Assembly (NCBI GenBank): GCA_963676075.2
Contig: CAXXNZ010000004.1
Coordinates: 62,001-126,000, forward strand
DNA from: JAHJQZ01 sp963676075
GTDB lineage: Bacteria > Pseudomonadota > Alphaproteobacteria > Rhizobiales > Devosiaceae
Length of the DNA: 64,000 bases
Reading direction: 5' to 3'
The notes below the pieces were generated by a model. It ran no database searches. It saw only the letters and a program-made list of their open reading frames with translations, and had not been told where the DNA came from. Below are positions 1 to 9,062 of the stretch, one piece after another (within the stretch, counting starts at the first letter, position 1; every line of letters starts with the position of its first letter). Both the position numbers and the translations under genes were made by a program.

Positions 1-495
1 ACGCACGGTTTCGGCCGTCCCCAGGATCGGTCGTCCGATCGGCTGGTCGGGAAAGGAAACGCCTTGGAACAGATCGAAGACATGGTCGTCGGGATCATCG
101 CGCGCCGCGCTGATCTCCTGCACGATCACCTGTTGCTCGCGCGCCAGTTCGTTTTCGTCGAACAAGGAGTTTTGCAGGATGTCCGAGATGATGTCTGCGG
201 CAAGGCCAACATCCTCTTTCAGAACACGGGCAAAATAGCCTGTGTGCTCGACCGATGTGGCAGCATTGACCTCGCCGCCAACCCCTTCGATCGACTCCGC
301 GATCACACGGGCGCTGCGCGACGTGGTGCCTTTGAAGGCCATATGTTCCAGCAGATGAGAGATGCCATGCTCGTTCGGGAGCTCCGACCGCGAACCCGAC
401 TTGACCCAGACGCCGAGAGAGGCACTTTCGAGATGCGGCATGTTGTGGGTCATCACAGTCATGCCGCTGTCCAGCGTTGTCGTTTCGACGGTCAA
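1..495 (-). CDS. M16 family metallopeptidase (processing-peptidase-like), 3' end cut by window
   Basis: This is the N-terminal 165 codons of a zinc peptidase of the M16 (pitrilysin/mitochondrial processing peptidase beta) family. The inverted zinc motif HLLEH is visible at about residues 49-53, inside the usual context (GISHLLEHMAFKGT), and a conserved GGEVNA stretch follows. The start is taken as TTG at 495 because a GGGAGG ribosome site lies about six bases upstream and no ATG precedes the family's normal N-terminus. It begins two bases after the thrC stop, so it is very probably co-transcribed with thrC. Rhizobial homologues are about 430 residues, so roughly 265 residues lie outside the window. 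The physiological substrate is not known from sequence. Confidence 0.9.
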   Translation of the reverse strand, partial: MTVETTTLDSGMTVMTHNMPHLESASLGVWVKSGSRSELPNEHGISHLLEHMAFKGTTSRSARVIAESIEGVGGEVNAATSVEHTGYFARVLKEDVGLAADIISDILQNSLFDENELAREQQVIVQEISAARDDPDDHVFDLFQGVSFPDQPIGRPILGTAETVR

Positions 496-496
496 A

Positions 497-1897
497 TCAA
501 TCCTCCCAAGCGCGGCTCTTGCCGCCGATAAAGTCCTGAACGGTTCTGAGGTCGTTCGGCAAGACCGTCAACCGTTCCTGTTTTTCATAAAGCCCAGCCA
601 ACCATAGAGGAAGGGCCGGTTCAATTCCCGTCGCCTCGGCAACTGCCTGAGGGAATTTGGCCGGATGGGCCGTCGATAGAGCGATCATCGGCCGCGCCGG
701 ATCGCGATGCTGGCGGGCGACGGACAGGCCCACCGCCGTGTGGGGGTCGGCGAGATAGCCCGACCCTTCGAATGTCGCCTTCATGGCGGCGCTGGTCGCG
801 CCTTCGCCGGCCGTGCCGGCGGCAAAGCCCTTGCGGATCGTCTCGAGCGCCATCTGGGGCAAAGCAAAACCGCCGGACTGGCCGAGCGAAGCCATAAGCC
901 GTTTCGTCTCAGCGCCGTCGCGTCCGGCGCTCTCGAAGATCAGGCGTTCGAAATTGGACGAGACCTGAATGTCCATCGATGGCGACATTGTCGGTGTGAC
1001 GCCACCAAGCTCGTAACGCCCTGTTTCGATCGTGCGCCTGAGGATATCGTTCTCGTTTGTGGCGATGATGAGGTTATTTATCGGCAAGCCCATGCGCCGG
1101 GCGCACTCGCCAGCGAAGATGTCACCGAAATTGCCGGTCGGGACGGTGAAATCGATCACCCGATGCGGCGCACCAAGCGCCGCTGCCGAAGTGAAATAGT
1201 AGACGATCTGGGCGACGATGCGTCCCCAGTTGATCGAATTGACACCGCTCAGCGATGCCCCGGCGCGAAACTTCTGGTCGTTGAACAGGCCTTTGACGAT
1301 GGCCTGACAATCATCGAACGTGCCTTCGAGAGCGATGTTGTGGACGTTGTCGTCCATCACAGTCGTCATCTGCCGGCGCTGCACCTCGGAAGTGCGGTTG
1401 TGCGGATGCAGAATGAAGATGTCGATATTATCCCGGCCACGGAAGGCATCGATCGCCGCCGAGCCGGTATCTCCCGAGGTCGCCCCGACGATGGTGGCGC
1501 GCTGGCCGCGTTCGATGAGGATATGATCCATCACCCGGGCGAGGAACTGCATCGCCACGTCCTTGAAGGCCAGCGTCGGGCCGTGGAACAGTTCGAGGAC
1601 GAACAGGCCCGGTTCGATTTCGACGACCGGCGTGGTCGAGGCGTGACGGAAAGTTTTGTAGGCCGCATCGATCAGCGCCTTGAGATCGGCATCGGCGATC
1701 TCGCCGTCAACGAAACGCGAAATCAGGTCGAAGGCAATCTCGGCAAACGGCCGGTTGGCGAAACCCGCAATCTCTTCGCTGCTAACCTGGGGCCAGGTCT
1801 CGGGCAGGTAGAGCCCGCCATCGCTTGCAAGCCCCGTCAGTACCGTGTCGCAGAAGCCGAGCGCCGGCGCCTCGCCGCGCGTCGAGACATATTTCAT
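497..1897 (-). CDS. thrC: Threonine synthase
   Basis: PLP enzyme converting O-phosphohomoserine to threonine, the last step of threonine synthesis, in the cytoplasm. At 466 residues it matches the long proteobacterial ThrC family. The PLP lysine sits in LAFKDVAMQF near residue 113, and the phosphate-binding loop appears as TVPTGNFGDIFAG near 250-262. The N-terminal MKYVSTRG is typical. ATG 1897 is preceded by AGGAACAA. The M16 peptidase gene follows at once, and SURF1 lies upstream on the same strand after a 163-base gap, so thrC may have its own promoter there. Confidence 0.97.
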   Translation of the reverse strand: MKYVSTRGEAPALGFCDTVLTGLASDGGLYLPETWPQVSSEEIAGFANRPFAEIAFDLISRFVDGEIADADLKALIDAAYKTFRHASTTPVVEIEPGLFVLELFHGPTLAFKDVAMQFLARVMDHILIERGQRATIVGATSGDTGSAAIDAFRGRDNIDIFILHPHNRTSEVQRRQMTTVMDDNVHNIALEGTFDDCQAIVKGLFNDQKFRAGASLSGVNSINWGRIVAQIVYYFTSAAALGAPHRVIDFTVPTGNFGDIFAGECARRMGLPINNLIIATNENDILRRTIETGRYELGGVTPTMSPSMDIQVSSNFERLIFESAGRDGAETKRLMASLGQSGGFALPQMALETIRKGFAAGTAGEGATSAAMKATFEGSGYLADPHTAVGLSVARQHRDPARPMIALSTAHPAKFPQAVAEATGIEPALPLWLAGLYEKQERLTVLPNDLRTVQDFIGGKSRAWED

Positions 1898-2060
1898 TTG
1901 TTCCTACCCGATCGCGCGCGACGGCAGGTTGGTTGCGCCGCCGCGTTGTTTGGCTCAGAGCAGATACCGTCGGAAATCCGTGTTCGGTTCGTCGATTTCA
2001 TGCCCGGAGCGGCGGCTAACCTAGTGTCTGGGTCGAACGAGCGCAAGCACCGCACCTTAC

Positions 2061-2804
2061 TCAGCCGTTGCGTCTGGACAGCACCCACGTGCCGAGCATG
2101 GTCAGGGCTGCCAATGCCAGCCCATACCAGGTCAACGCATATTCGAAATGGCGATTGGGGATATCAAAAACCGTCTCCCCACCCTGCGGCAGCGCGCCCT
2201 CGGCACCGGCCTCCTGGTCGATATAGGCAGGAAGAACCGGGGTCAGCGTCTTGTCGCTGATCGTGGCGAACCGTTCGGGATCGCGGACATAATCGATGCG
2301 GTTGGTGCGCTCGATGCCTGGCGTGAACATGCCGGACCGCTCCGGCCGCCTGAGGATGCCGGATATCGTTGCCTCACTGTCTCCGGCAGGACCGCCATCA
2401 GCGAAATTCGGCCCCAATCCGACTGGCACGAACCCGCGATTGATCCAGACCACGCCGCCATCCTCCATGACCAAAGGCGTCATGACCCAGTAGCCGGGCC
2501 CTTCCTGACGCCCGCGGGCCTGGCTGAGCGTGGTGAAGACCAGAATGGTCTGATCATTGCGGAAACTGCCTGTGACGCTGGTGTGGCGGAAGTCCCAGAC
2601 CTCCGGGTCGAACCCGACCCACTCGGACGCCTTTGGCAACGGCACAGCAGGCAGCTGCGCCCGGTCGGCGACCCTGGCGATCAGCGTTTCCTTTTCATGC
2701 AGCCGCGCCATCTGCCATGTGCCCAGCCCGACACAGATGGCGGTGATGGTCAGAATGAGCACAATGAAGCCCCAGCGCGGGCGCTCCCGCTTGGGCTCAC
2801 GCAT
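2061..2804 (-). CDS. SURF1 family cytochrome oxidase assembly protein
   Basis: Inner-membrane assembly factor thought to deliver or hold heme a for the aa3 oxidase. At 247 residues it shows the family layout: an N-terminal membrane helix (GFIVLILTITAICVGLGTWQ), a periplasmic domain with VVWINRGFVP, and a C-terminal helix ending in LSRRNG. The start is put at ATG 2804 (MREPKRERP) with GGAAGAA upstream. A longer frame up to 2885 exists but would overlap the DUF983 gene heavily and adds a non-conserved N-terminus. It is the last gene of the oxidase block before thrC. Confidence 0.9.
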   Translation of the reverse strand: MREPKRERPRWGFIVLILTITAICVGLGTWQMARLHEKETLIARVADRAQLPAVPLPKASEWVGFDPEVWDFRHTSVTGSFRNDQTILVFTTLSQARGRQEGPGYWVMTPLVMEDGGVVWINRGFVPVGLGPNFADGGPAGDSEATISGILRRPERSGMFTPGIERTNRIDYVRDPERFATISDKTLTPVLPAYIDQEAGAEGALPQGGETVFDIPNRHFEYALTWYGLALAALTMLGTWVLSRRNG

Positions 2805-2838
2805 GCGCTTCAATTCTTCCGCGACGCTGTCGAATCCT

Positions 2839-3213
2839 TCAGTCAGAGCGACCTTCCCGTGCCTGATTGGCATATTGCAGGGCAATCATCGTCGCCTTGA
2901 ACGGCCTCAGCATGCCAAGGCACAGCACGATGGTCACCGGAATCCAGATGATGAGATGAACGAAGACCGGTGGATGAAACAGCGCATCAACGATCGCCCA
3001 CATGAGGACAACGATGGCCCCGGCGATGAGAATGATGAATACGGCCGGGCCATCGCCAGCGTCGGCGAAATCGTAATCGAGCCCGCAGCTCTCGCAGGAT
3101 TTGCCAAGGTCGAGGAAGCCCTTGAACAAATGCCCCTCGCCACAGCGCGGGCAGCGGCCCCTTAGTCCGGCGGCGAACGGCGAGACATGATGATGATGTT
3201 CGAGGTCGGGCAT
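2839..3213 (-). CDS. DUF983 small membrane protein
   Basis: A 124-residue protein with a zinc-ribbon-like pair of CxxC motifs (RGRCPRCGEGHLF and SCESCGLDY) followed by two membrane helices (about residues 53-75 and 85-103). DUF983 genes commonly sit between coxC and SURF1 in alphaproteobacteria, and the same order here suggests a role in oxidase assembly; that role is inferred from context only. ATG 3213 is chosen because GGAGG lies six bases upstream. An in-frame extension to 3279 has no conserved sequence. Confidence 0.88.
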   Translation of the reverse strand: MPDLEHHHHVSPFAAGLRGRCPRCGEGHLFKGFLDLGKSCESCGLDYDFADAGDGPAVFIILIAGAIVVLMWAIVDALFHPPVFVHLIIWIPVTIVLCLGMLRPFKATMIALQYANQAREGRSD

Positions 3214-3389
3214 CTTGCCCTCCAGATCGTTCTGCCCCGGGGTGTTTTGCGTGTCCGGCGGCGCTCTGGAACATTTCACGTTCCGATAGACTCAGAACGA
3301 ATGCTCCAGGTCTTTGAATGGTTGTGCTTTCGAACCTGAAAACACTCTGTCGAGCCTAGCGACGAAGCGGTGAGGATTGCAAGGCAGGC

Positions 3390-3421
3390 CAGAAAGAAGT
3401 CCGGGGCCTCGCGGCCCCGGA
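3390..3421 (-). terminator. Rho-independent terminator after ctaE
   Basis: Read leftward, a perfect 9-base stem (TCCGGGGCC / GGCCCCGGA, loop GCGA) is followed by CTTCTTTCT. It lies 14 bases past the ctaE stop and may separate the oxidase genes proper from DUF983-SURF1. Confidence 0.7.
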
Positions 3422-3434
3422 AACTGATTTCGGT

Positions 3435-4283
3435 CTAGCCGTGATGGACCGCCAGGGCCCCGCCCCAGCTTCCCCAGACATAGACGCAGGAGAACAGGAA
3501 CAGCCACACCACGTCGACGAAATGCCAGTACCAGGCGGCGAACTCGAAGCCGAGATGCTGGGTCGGCGTGAACTGGCCGGCAAGGGCGCGGATCAGAACC
3601 ACGGCCAGGAAGATGGTGCCGACGATGACGTGGAAACCGTGGAACCCAGTCGCCATGAAGAAGGCTGCGCCATAGACATTGCCCGAATAGGCAAAGCCGG
3701 CGGTCGAGTATTCGATGGCCTGCACAACGGTGAACAGCGCACCGAGCGCGATGGTGAGCACCAGCCCCCACTTCAGGCCTTCGCGGTCGTTCTCGAGCAG
3801 GGCGTGATGGGCCCAGGTCACGGTCGTACCGGAGGTCAGGAGCAAAAGCGTGTTGAACAGCGGCAGATGCCAGGGGTTGAACAGCTCGACGCCTTGGGGC
3901 GGCCAGACGCCTCCCGTTGCGGCGACGCGGGCAACCTGATTGGCGCTGTCATAGCCGAAGAAGATGTCGAAATAGGCCCAGAACCAGGCAACGAAGAACA
4001 TCACTTCCGAGGCAATGAACAAGATCATGCCGTAACGGTGATGCATCTGCACGACCGGGGTGTGATCGCGGCCGTTATTGGCCTCGGCGATGACATCGGC
4101 CCACCAGCCGAACATCGTGTAGAGGATGCCGACAAAACCGGCCAGGAACAACCAGACCGGCAGGATATCGTGCATCCACAGGACCGCCCCCACTGCCGTG
4201 ACGAAGGCAGAAACCGACCCCACGAACGGCCACGGGCTTGGGTCGACGAGATGGTAATCGTGGTTCTTGGCATGGGCTGCCAT
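3435..4283 (-). CDS. ctaE: Cytochrome c oxidase subunit III
   Basis: Seven-helix core subunit of the aa3-type oxidase in the inner membrane. At 282 residues it has the usual length. Family features include the N-terminal HDYHLVDPSPWPF segment, FGWWADVI, and GFHGFHVIVGTIFL in the second half. ATG 4283 is chosen: GGGGGAAA lies just upstream, and it begins one base after the ctaG stop. An in-frame ATG at 4298 would overlap ctaG by 14 bases. It is the last of the tight ctaC-D-B-coxF-ctaG-ctaE series. Confidence 0.96.
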   Translation of the reverse strand: MAAHAKNHDYHLVDPSPWPFVGSVSAFVTAVGAVLWMHDILPVWLFLAGFVGILYTMFGWWADVIAEANNGRDHTPVVQMHHRYGMILFIASEVMFFVAWFWAYFDIFFGYDSANQVARVAATGGVWPPQGVELFNPWHLPLFNTLLLLTSGTTVTWAHHALLENDREGLKWGLVLTIALGALFTVVQAIEYSTAGFAYSGNVYGAAFFMATGFHGFHVIVGTIFLAVVLIRALAGQFTPTQHLGFEFAAWYWHFVDVVWLFLFSCVYVWGSWGGALAVHHG

Positions 4284-4284
4284 G

Positions 4285-4845
4285 TCAGTTTCCCCCATTG
4301 TCAGCAGCGTAGAATGTATAGGACAGCGTGATCTCTTTGACCGTCTTCAAGTCCGGGTCGTCGGCGAAATCGGGGTCGACGAAAAAGGTCACCGGCATGT
4401 CGGCGGTTTCGCCAGGCTTGAGCGTCTGCTCGGTGAAACAGAAGCACTGGATCTTGTTGAAATAGACGCCGGCCAGGTCGGGCGTCACGTTGAAACCGGC
4501 GGTCGTCGTCAGCGTATGTGTCGACATGTTCCTGGCGGTGAAATGAATGGTCGTCACCGTTCCGATCTTGGCTTCGACCGGCTGTGACGGGATCACCTTG
4601 AGCGGCAGGCCCGGCGCGATGGTCGCATCGAAACGCGTCGTCATCACACGGTCGATGACGCCCTTGTCATTGCCGGCGGCGCGCTGGGTGGTGCCGCCAT
4701 ATCCGGTCGCCGCGCAGAAGGCGTAATAGAGCGGCACCGCGGCATAGGCCATGGCGGTCATGCCGGCGACGATGCCGACCAGGATGACGACAATCCTGAG
4801 ATTGCCGCCGCCGCTCTTTTCCTCAGTGTAATGCGCGTCCACCAT
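4285..4845 (-). CDS. ctaG: Cytochrome c oxidase assembly protein CtaG/Cox11
   Basis: Copper chaperone that delivers Cu(I) to the CuB site of subunit I. The 186 residues form one N-terminal membrane anchor (about 18-40) and a periplasmic immunoglobulin-like domain. The copper-binding cysteines are in IQCFCFTEQ near residue 130, with a further cysteine at the end of the anchor (AFCAATGYGG). It is eight bases downstream of coxF and abuts ctaE, as expected for one operon. Confidence 0.96.
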   Translation of the reverse strand: MVDAHYTEEKSGGGNLRIVVILVGIVAGMTAMAYAAVPLYYAFCAATGYGGTTQRAAGNDKGVIDRVMTTRFDATIAPGLPLKVIPSQPVEAKIGTVTTIHFTARNMSTHTLTTTAGFNVTPDLAGVYFNKIQCFCFTEQTLKPGETADMPVTFFVDPDFADDPDLKTVKEITLSYTFYAADNGGN

Positions 4846-4852
4846 CTGGTGC

Positions 4853-5011
4853 TCACAAGGCCCTGTTGAAGATGCCCGCGCCCATCTTGACGATGGTCAG
4901 GACATAAAAGGTCAGCGCGAACGCGGCGAGAGCCAGCCCGAGAGCAATGGACCGGCGCTTGCGCGCCGCCTTGAACGCAGCCTCGTCGAAGGGTTGATCC
5001 GCTTTCACCAC
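4853..5011 (-). CDS. CoxF-type small membrane protein
   Basis: A 52-codon gene lying between ctaB and ctaG, with a basic N-terminal helix (DEAAFKAARKRRS) followed by one membrane span (about residues 21-42) and a short tail ending NRAL. Small proteins of this size and place are found in rhizobial oxidase operons and are called CoxF; their function is not settled. The start is one of two adjacent GTG codons (5011 or 5008) that overlap the ctaB stop. GGGAG sits four or seven bases upstream, so GTG 5008 has the better spacing. Confidence 0.75.
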   Translation of the reverse strand: MVKADQPFDEAAFKAARKRRSIALGLALAAFALTFYVLTIVKMGAGIFNRAL

Positions 5012-5937
5012 GCAACTCCCAGAAAATGCCGGGCCATGAGATCGAGCAGCAGCGCCAGAAACAGCACGAACAGATAGCTCAGCGAATAAAGGAAAAGGCC
5101 ACGGGCCTTCTTGCGCATATCGGCGCCGTCAGCCTGATAAAGACGCACCGCCAGACCAACGAACCCGAGGCTCGCCGCCGCCGCTGCCACGGTATAGATC
5201 GGCCCGGCAAGACCAGTCAGCGCCGGAGCAATCGAAACCGCCGCCAGCAGCACGGAATAGACGAGAATCTGCGTCTTGGTGGCGGATTCACCGGCGACAT
5301 TGGGCAGCATCGGAATGCGGGCCGCGCCGTAATCTGATTGCTTGAACAGCGCCAGGGCCCAGAAATGCGGCGGCGTCCACAAGAAGATGATCAGGAACAG
5401 GAGAGCGCTGTCGAGCGAGACCGAACCGGTCACCGCTGCCCAGCCGACCATCGGCGGGAAGGCGCCAGCAGCACCGCCGATGACGATGTTCTGCGGCGTC
5501 GTGCGCTTCAAGAGCATGGTGTAGACGACGGCATAAAAGAAGATGGTGAAAGCCAGGAACCCGGCGGCAAACCAGTTGGTGGCAAGCCCGAGCGTTGCCA
5601 CCGAAAAGGCGGAAAGCGTCAGCCCGACAGTCAGCGCATCCTCGCGGGTCAGGCGTCCCGCCGGGATCGGCCGGTTCTGCGTGCGGGTCATCATGGCGTC
5701 GATATCGGCATCGAACCACATGTTGAGCGCGCCGGACGCTCCGGCGCCGATGGCGATCGACAGGATTGCCACTGCGGCGACGAAAGGATGGATCGCGCCG
5801 GGCGCGGCAATCATGCCGACGAAGGCCGTGAACACGACCAGCGACATCACGCGTGGCTTAAGCAGCACGACATAGTCGCTGATCCGTGCTTCGGATCCGC
5901 GTGCTGTCATCTCGCGATGGTCATCAACAAGGGCCAA
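5005..5937 (-). CDS. ctaB: Protoheme IX farnesyltransferase
   Basis: Membrane prenyltransferase that makes heme O from heme B, the precursor of heme A for the oxidase. It has 310 residues, with about eight to nine helices. The two prenyl-diphosphate motifs are visible as NMWFDADIDAMMTRT (about residue 72) and, in the second half, DYGAARIPML. The start is taken as TTG 5937 (AGGATGGG upstream); ATG 5910 is an alternative that shortens a poorly conserved N-terminus. It overlaps coxF by a few bases. Confidence 0.95.
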   Translation of the reverse strand: MALVDDHREMTARGSEARISDYVVLLKPRVMSLVVFTAFVGMIAAPGAIHPFVAAVAILSIAIGAGASGALNMWFDADIDAMMTRTQNRPIPAGRLTREDALTVGLTLSAFSVATLGLATNWFAAGFLAFTIFFYAVVYTMLLKRTTPQNIVIGGAAGAFPPMVGWAAVTGSVSLDSALLFLIIFLWTPPHFWALALFKQSDYGAARIPMLPNVAGESATKTQILVYSVLLAAVSIAPALTGLAGPIYTVAAAAASLGFVGLAVRLYQADGADMRKKARGLFLYSLSYLFVLFLALLLDLMARHFLGVAW

Positions 5938-6033
5938 TCGCCCATCCTTTCATCACGGAAACCATCAACGGCTTCCCCTCTTGGCGGCCGCATCCCCTAT
6001 CGGAAACACAGCCGACTGGTATCAGGTTGCGCG

Positions 6034-7689
6034 CTATGAGATGCGCGGCAGCGTTTCGAACTGGTGGAACGGCGGCGGCGAGCTGAGCGTCCACTCGAGC
6101 GTCGTTGCGCCTTCCCCCCAGGGATTGTCGGCGGCCTTGCGCTTCCTGAGCGGCGCCTCGATCAGCACCGCGAGGAAGACCAGCACACCGACCGCCGTGA
6201 TGGCGTAGCCGATGGAAGACACCATGTTCCAGAAGGCGAACGCATCCGGGTAGTCGATGTAGCGGCGCGGCATGCCGGAAAGACCGAGGAAATGCTGCGG
6301 GAAGAAGACGGTGTTGACGCCGATGAAGGTGATCCAGAAATGGATGTTGGCCAGCGTCTCGTTGTACATCAGCCCGAACATCTTCGGGTACCAGTAGTAC
6401 CAGCCCGCGAAGATGGCGAAGACCGCGCCGAGCGACAGCACATAGTGGAAATGCGCCACCACGTAATAGGTGTCGTGCAGCACGCGGTCGGCGCCGGCAT
6501 TGGCAAGCACCACGCCGGTGACGCCACCGACGGTGAACAGGAAGATGAAGCCGAGCGCCCACAACATCGGCGTGCGGAACGAGATCGAACCGCCCCACAT
6601 CGTCGCAATCCACGAGAAGATTTTCACGCCGGTCGGCACGGCGATGACCATCGTCGCGGCAACGAAATAGCGCTGAACGTTGAGGGAAAGGCCGGTCGTG
6701 TACATGTGGTGGGCCCACACGATGAAGCCAACGAAACCGATGGCGACCATGGCGTAGACCATGCCGAGATAACCGAAGATCGGCTTTTTCGAGAAGGTCG
6801 ATACGATGTGCGAAATGATGCCGAAGCCGGGCAGAATGAGAATGTAGACTTCCGGGTGACCGAAGAACCAGAACAGATGCTGGAACAGGATCGGGTCACC
6901 GCCCTCCGACGGCACGAAGAACGCCGTTCCGAAATTGCGGTCGGTCAGCAACATGGTGATGCCACCGGCCAGGACCGGCAGGCTGAGCAGCAAAAGGAAC
7001 GCCGTCACCAGCACCGACCACGGGAACAGCGGCATTTTGTGCAGCGTCATGCCGGGCGCGCGCATGTTGAAGATCGTCGTGATGAAGTTGATTGCACCGA
7101 GTATCGAAGACGCACCGGCGATGTGAAGCGCCAGGATGGCAAAGTCCACGGCCGCGCCGGGCGAGTCTGTGGTCGAGAGCGGCGGATACATGGTCCAGCC
7201 GCCGCCGACGCCGGGAAGGCCCGACGTACCGGGCACGAACATCGAAATGACGAGAAGTGCGAAGGCGAAGGGCAGCAGCCAGAACGAGATGTTGTTCATG
7301 CGGGGGAACGCCATGTCCGGCGCCCCGATCATCAGCGGCACGAACCAGTTTCCGAAGCCGCCGATCATCGCCGGCATGACCATGAAGAAGATCATGATCA
7401 GACCGTGAGCGGTGGTGAACACGTTGTACATCTGCTTGCCGCCGTCGACAGCCGCCGCGGCGCTATCGCCATAGACCATCTGGGCAAGACCGGTGAAGAT
7501 CTGGATGCCCGGTTCAGCCAGCTCCCACCGCATGAAACCGGAAAGGATGCCGCCGATGATCCCCGCCGCAATGGCGAAGATCAGGTACATCGTGCCGATA
7601 TCCTTGTGGTTGGTCGAAAACACATAGCGCTTCCAGCCAGTCGGATGATCGTGCGCCGCGTCGTGGTGGGCAGCTTTCGCTTCAGCCAT
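6034..7689 (-). CDS. ctaD: Cytochrome c oxidase subunit I (aa3 type)
   Basis: Catalytic subunit carrying heme a, heme a3 and CuB; it reduces oxygen to water and pumps protons. It has 551 residues and twelve helices. Ligand motifs are present: TTAHGLIMIFF (heme a His), FGHPEVYILI (CuB His cross-linked to Tyr), VWAHHMYTTG (CuB His pair) and VAHFHYVLS (heme a3 and heme a His). ATG 7689 has GAGGGA upstream. It lies between ctaC (60 bases upstream) and ctaB (96 bases downstream). Confidence 0.98.
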   Translation of the reverse strand: MAEAKAAHHDAAHDHPTGWKRYVFSTNHKDIGTMYLIFAIAAGIIGGILSGFMRWELAEPGIQIFTGLAQMVYGDSAAAAVDGGKQMYNVFTTAHGLIMIFFMVMPAMIGGFGNWFVPLMIGAPDMAFPRMNNISFWLLPFAFALLVISMFVPGTSGLPGVGGGWTMYPPLSTTDSPGAAVDFAILALHIAGASSILGAINFITTIFNMRAPGMTLHKMPLFPWSVLVTAFLLLLSLPVLAGGITMLLTDRNFGTAFFVPSEGGDPILFQHLFWFFGHPEVYILILPGFGIISHIVSTFSKKPIFGYLGMVYAMVAIGFVGFIVWAHHMYTTGLSLNVQRYFVAATMVIAVPTGVKIFSWIATMWGGSISFRTPMLWALGFIFLFTVGGVTGVVLANAGADRVLHDTYYVVAHFHYVLSLGAVFAIFAGWYYWYPKMFGLMYNETLANIHFWITFIGVNTVFFPQHFLGLSGMPRRYIDYPDAFAFWNMVSSIGYAITAVGVLVFLAVLIEAPLRKRKAADNPWGEGATTLEWTLSSPPPFHQFETLPRIS

Positions 7690-7749
7690 TTGATAGTCCC
7701 TCTCGCATTTCCTCTCGCGCGCCGCGGTTCCGGGCGCTGCGTGCTGTTC

Positions 7750-8655
7750 CTAGTCGACCGCGGCCAGCGTGGTGCTTGCCGCATCAAGGCCGTCGGACTC
7801 GAAGGTCTTCATGAAGGTGTCGAACTCGCCCTTGGAAACGACCCGTACGGCGATCGGCATGAACGCGTGGTCCTTGCCGCACAGCTCCGAGCACTGGCCG
7901 TAATACATGCCGGTCTTGCGGGCATAGAACCATGTCTCGTTCAGACGTCCGGGCACGGCGTCGGTCTTGATGCCGAAGGACGGGACGGTGAAAGAATGGA
8001 TCACCCCGTTGGGATCGCCCGTCACCTGAACGCGCACGGTGGTATCGACTGGCACGACCAGTTCGCTGTCGACCGCCAGCAGGCGCGGCTGGTTCGGCTT
8101 GAGCTTGGCGCGATCGGCTTCGGACAGCATGTAGGAGTCGAATCCGACCTTCTGGTCGACATATTCATAGTTCCAGTACCACTGGAATCCGGTGACCTTG
8201 ACGGTCAGCTCGGGTGCCGGAACGTCGACATCACCCCAGGAGAAGATGTCCTTGCCGAGATATTTGCGGTCGCCATCGGGGATGGTCATCTGGTCGGTCA
8301 GGACCGCGAAGCTCGGCGCGGCGATGACCAGAAGGATCAGGATCGGCACCACGACCCAGACCACTTCGACCAGAGTGTTGTGCGAAAAACGATTGGGCAC
8401 GGGGTTGGCGCGCTTGTTGTAACGCACCATCACGTAAATCATCAGCGCCAGCACGAAGAGCACGATCGCGGAGATGATCCAGATCAAAACCCCGTTGTGA
8501 AAAGCTGTTATGGAATCCATGATTGGAGTGACCCCGGCCTGCAGGCCGATTTCGCCCGGGACCGGCTGACCGACCTCGGCGAATGTTGTTGTCGGCAAAA
8601 AAGCCAACAGAGTCAGTCCAATGGCAAGGATTTTGCGGAAGTACGATCCGACCAC
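7750..8655 (-). CDS. ctaC: Cytochrome c oxidase subunit II
   Basis: Subunit that accepts electrons from cytochrome c through its binuclear CuA centre. The start is placed at GTG 8655: GGGGGAAA lies at good spacing, and the protein then begins with a clean signal peptide (SYFRKILAIGLTLLAFLP, cleavage near TTTFA). A longer frame to 8805 would bury that signal. Two membrane helices follow, then the cupredoxin domain with the CuA ligands in YGQCSELCGKDHAFMP. About 301 residues, normal for the family. It is the first gene of the oxidase operon, with a 407-base intergenic region upstream. Confidence 0.95.
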   Translation of the reverse strand: MVGSYFRKILAIGLTLLAFLPTTTFAEVGQPVPGEIGLQAGVTPIMDSITAFHNGVLIWIISAIVLFVLALMIYVMVRYNKRANPVPNRFSHNTLVEVVWVVVPILILLVIAAPSFAVLTDQMTIPDGDRKYLGKDIFSWGDVDVPAPELTVKVTGFQWYWNYEYVDQKVGFDSYMLSEADRAKLKPNQPRLLAVDSELVVPVDTTVRVQVTGDPNGVIHSFTVPSFGIKTDAVPGRLNETWFYARKTGMYYGQCSELCGKDHAFMPIAVRVVSKGEFDTFMKTFESDGLDAASTTLAAVD

Positions 8656-8775
8656 CTGATTTCCCCCTGAAGTCCCAAATGTCCCGTATTCCGGCGCTTT
8701 GCAGCGATCCGGTTGCCCCGAATCCTGTCGCGTTTCAGCCCCGAACACACGAACCTCGTGCTGTCCTATAACCAC

Positions 8776-8787
8776 ATTGGCGCCAAT
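8776..8787. promoter_or_regulatory. Perfect 12-base palindrome upstream of ctaC
   Basis: ATTGGCGCCAAT lies 121 bases before the ctaC start in the 407-base divergent gap between ctaC and the IalB-like gene. It could be an operator for a dimeric regulator of either gene, but no known motif was matched. Nothing else in 8656-9062 could be assigned, and no convincing ORF fits there. Confidence 0.3.
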
Positions 8788-9062
8788 ATGGCAATTGCGC
8801 TTCAATTTGCCGCACCTGTGACAAACCGTATCATCTCCGCCTCCCAGATTTCCTGCCCCTTTGACTCCTATTCTGGAAGACTTGGCTTTCTTCGCTCTGC
8901 CTCACCCTTGCCGCATTGCCCCCCAAGTGATGGTCCGCAAATGCCGTCGACGCTGCGCTTGTGCAAAAGACGCCGGCGGCAGCGCGTGTTGACAAGGCGG
9001 ACGGCGCTGCCCGAAGAGTTCAAGGCAGTGCCGGAGCAGCGATTCGTTCAGGGAGTTAATCA

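Noticed and set aside
707..2260. A 517-codon open frame on the plus strand across thrC
   Set aside because: It is the high-GC shadow of thrC on the other strand: no family resemblance, and thrC is certain.
6064..8670. An 868-codon plus-strand frame antisense to ctaD and ctaC
   Set aside because: Composition is dominated by R, H, E and D as expected for an antisense shadow of membrane protein genes; both sense genes are unmistakable.
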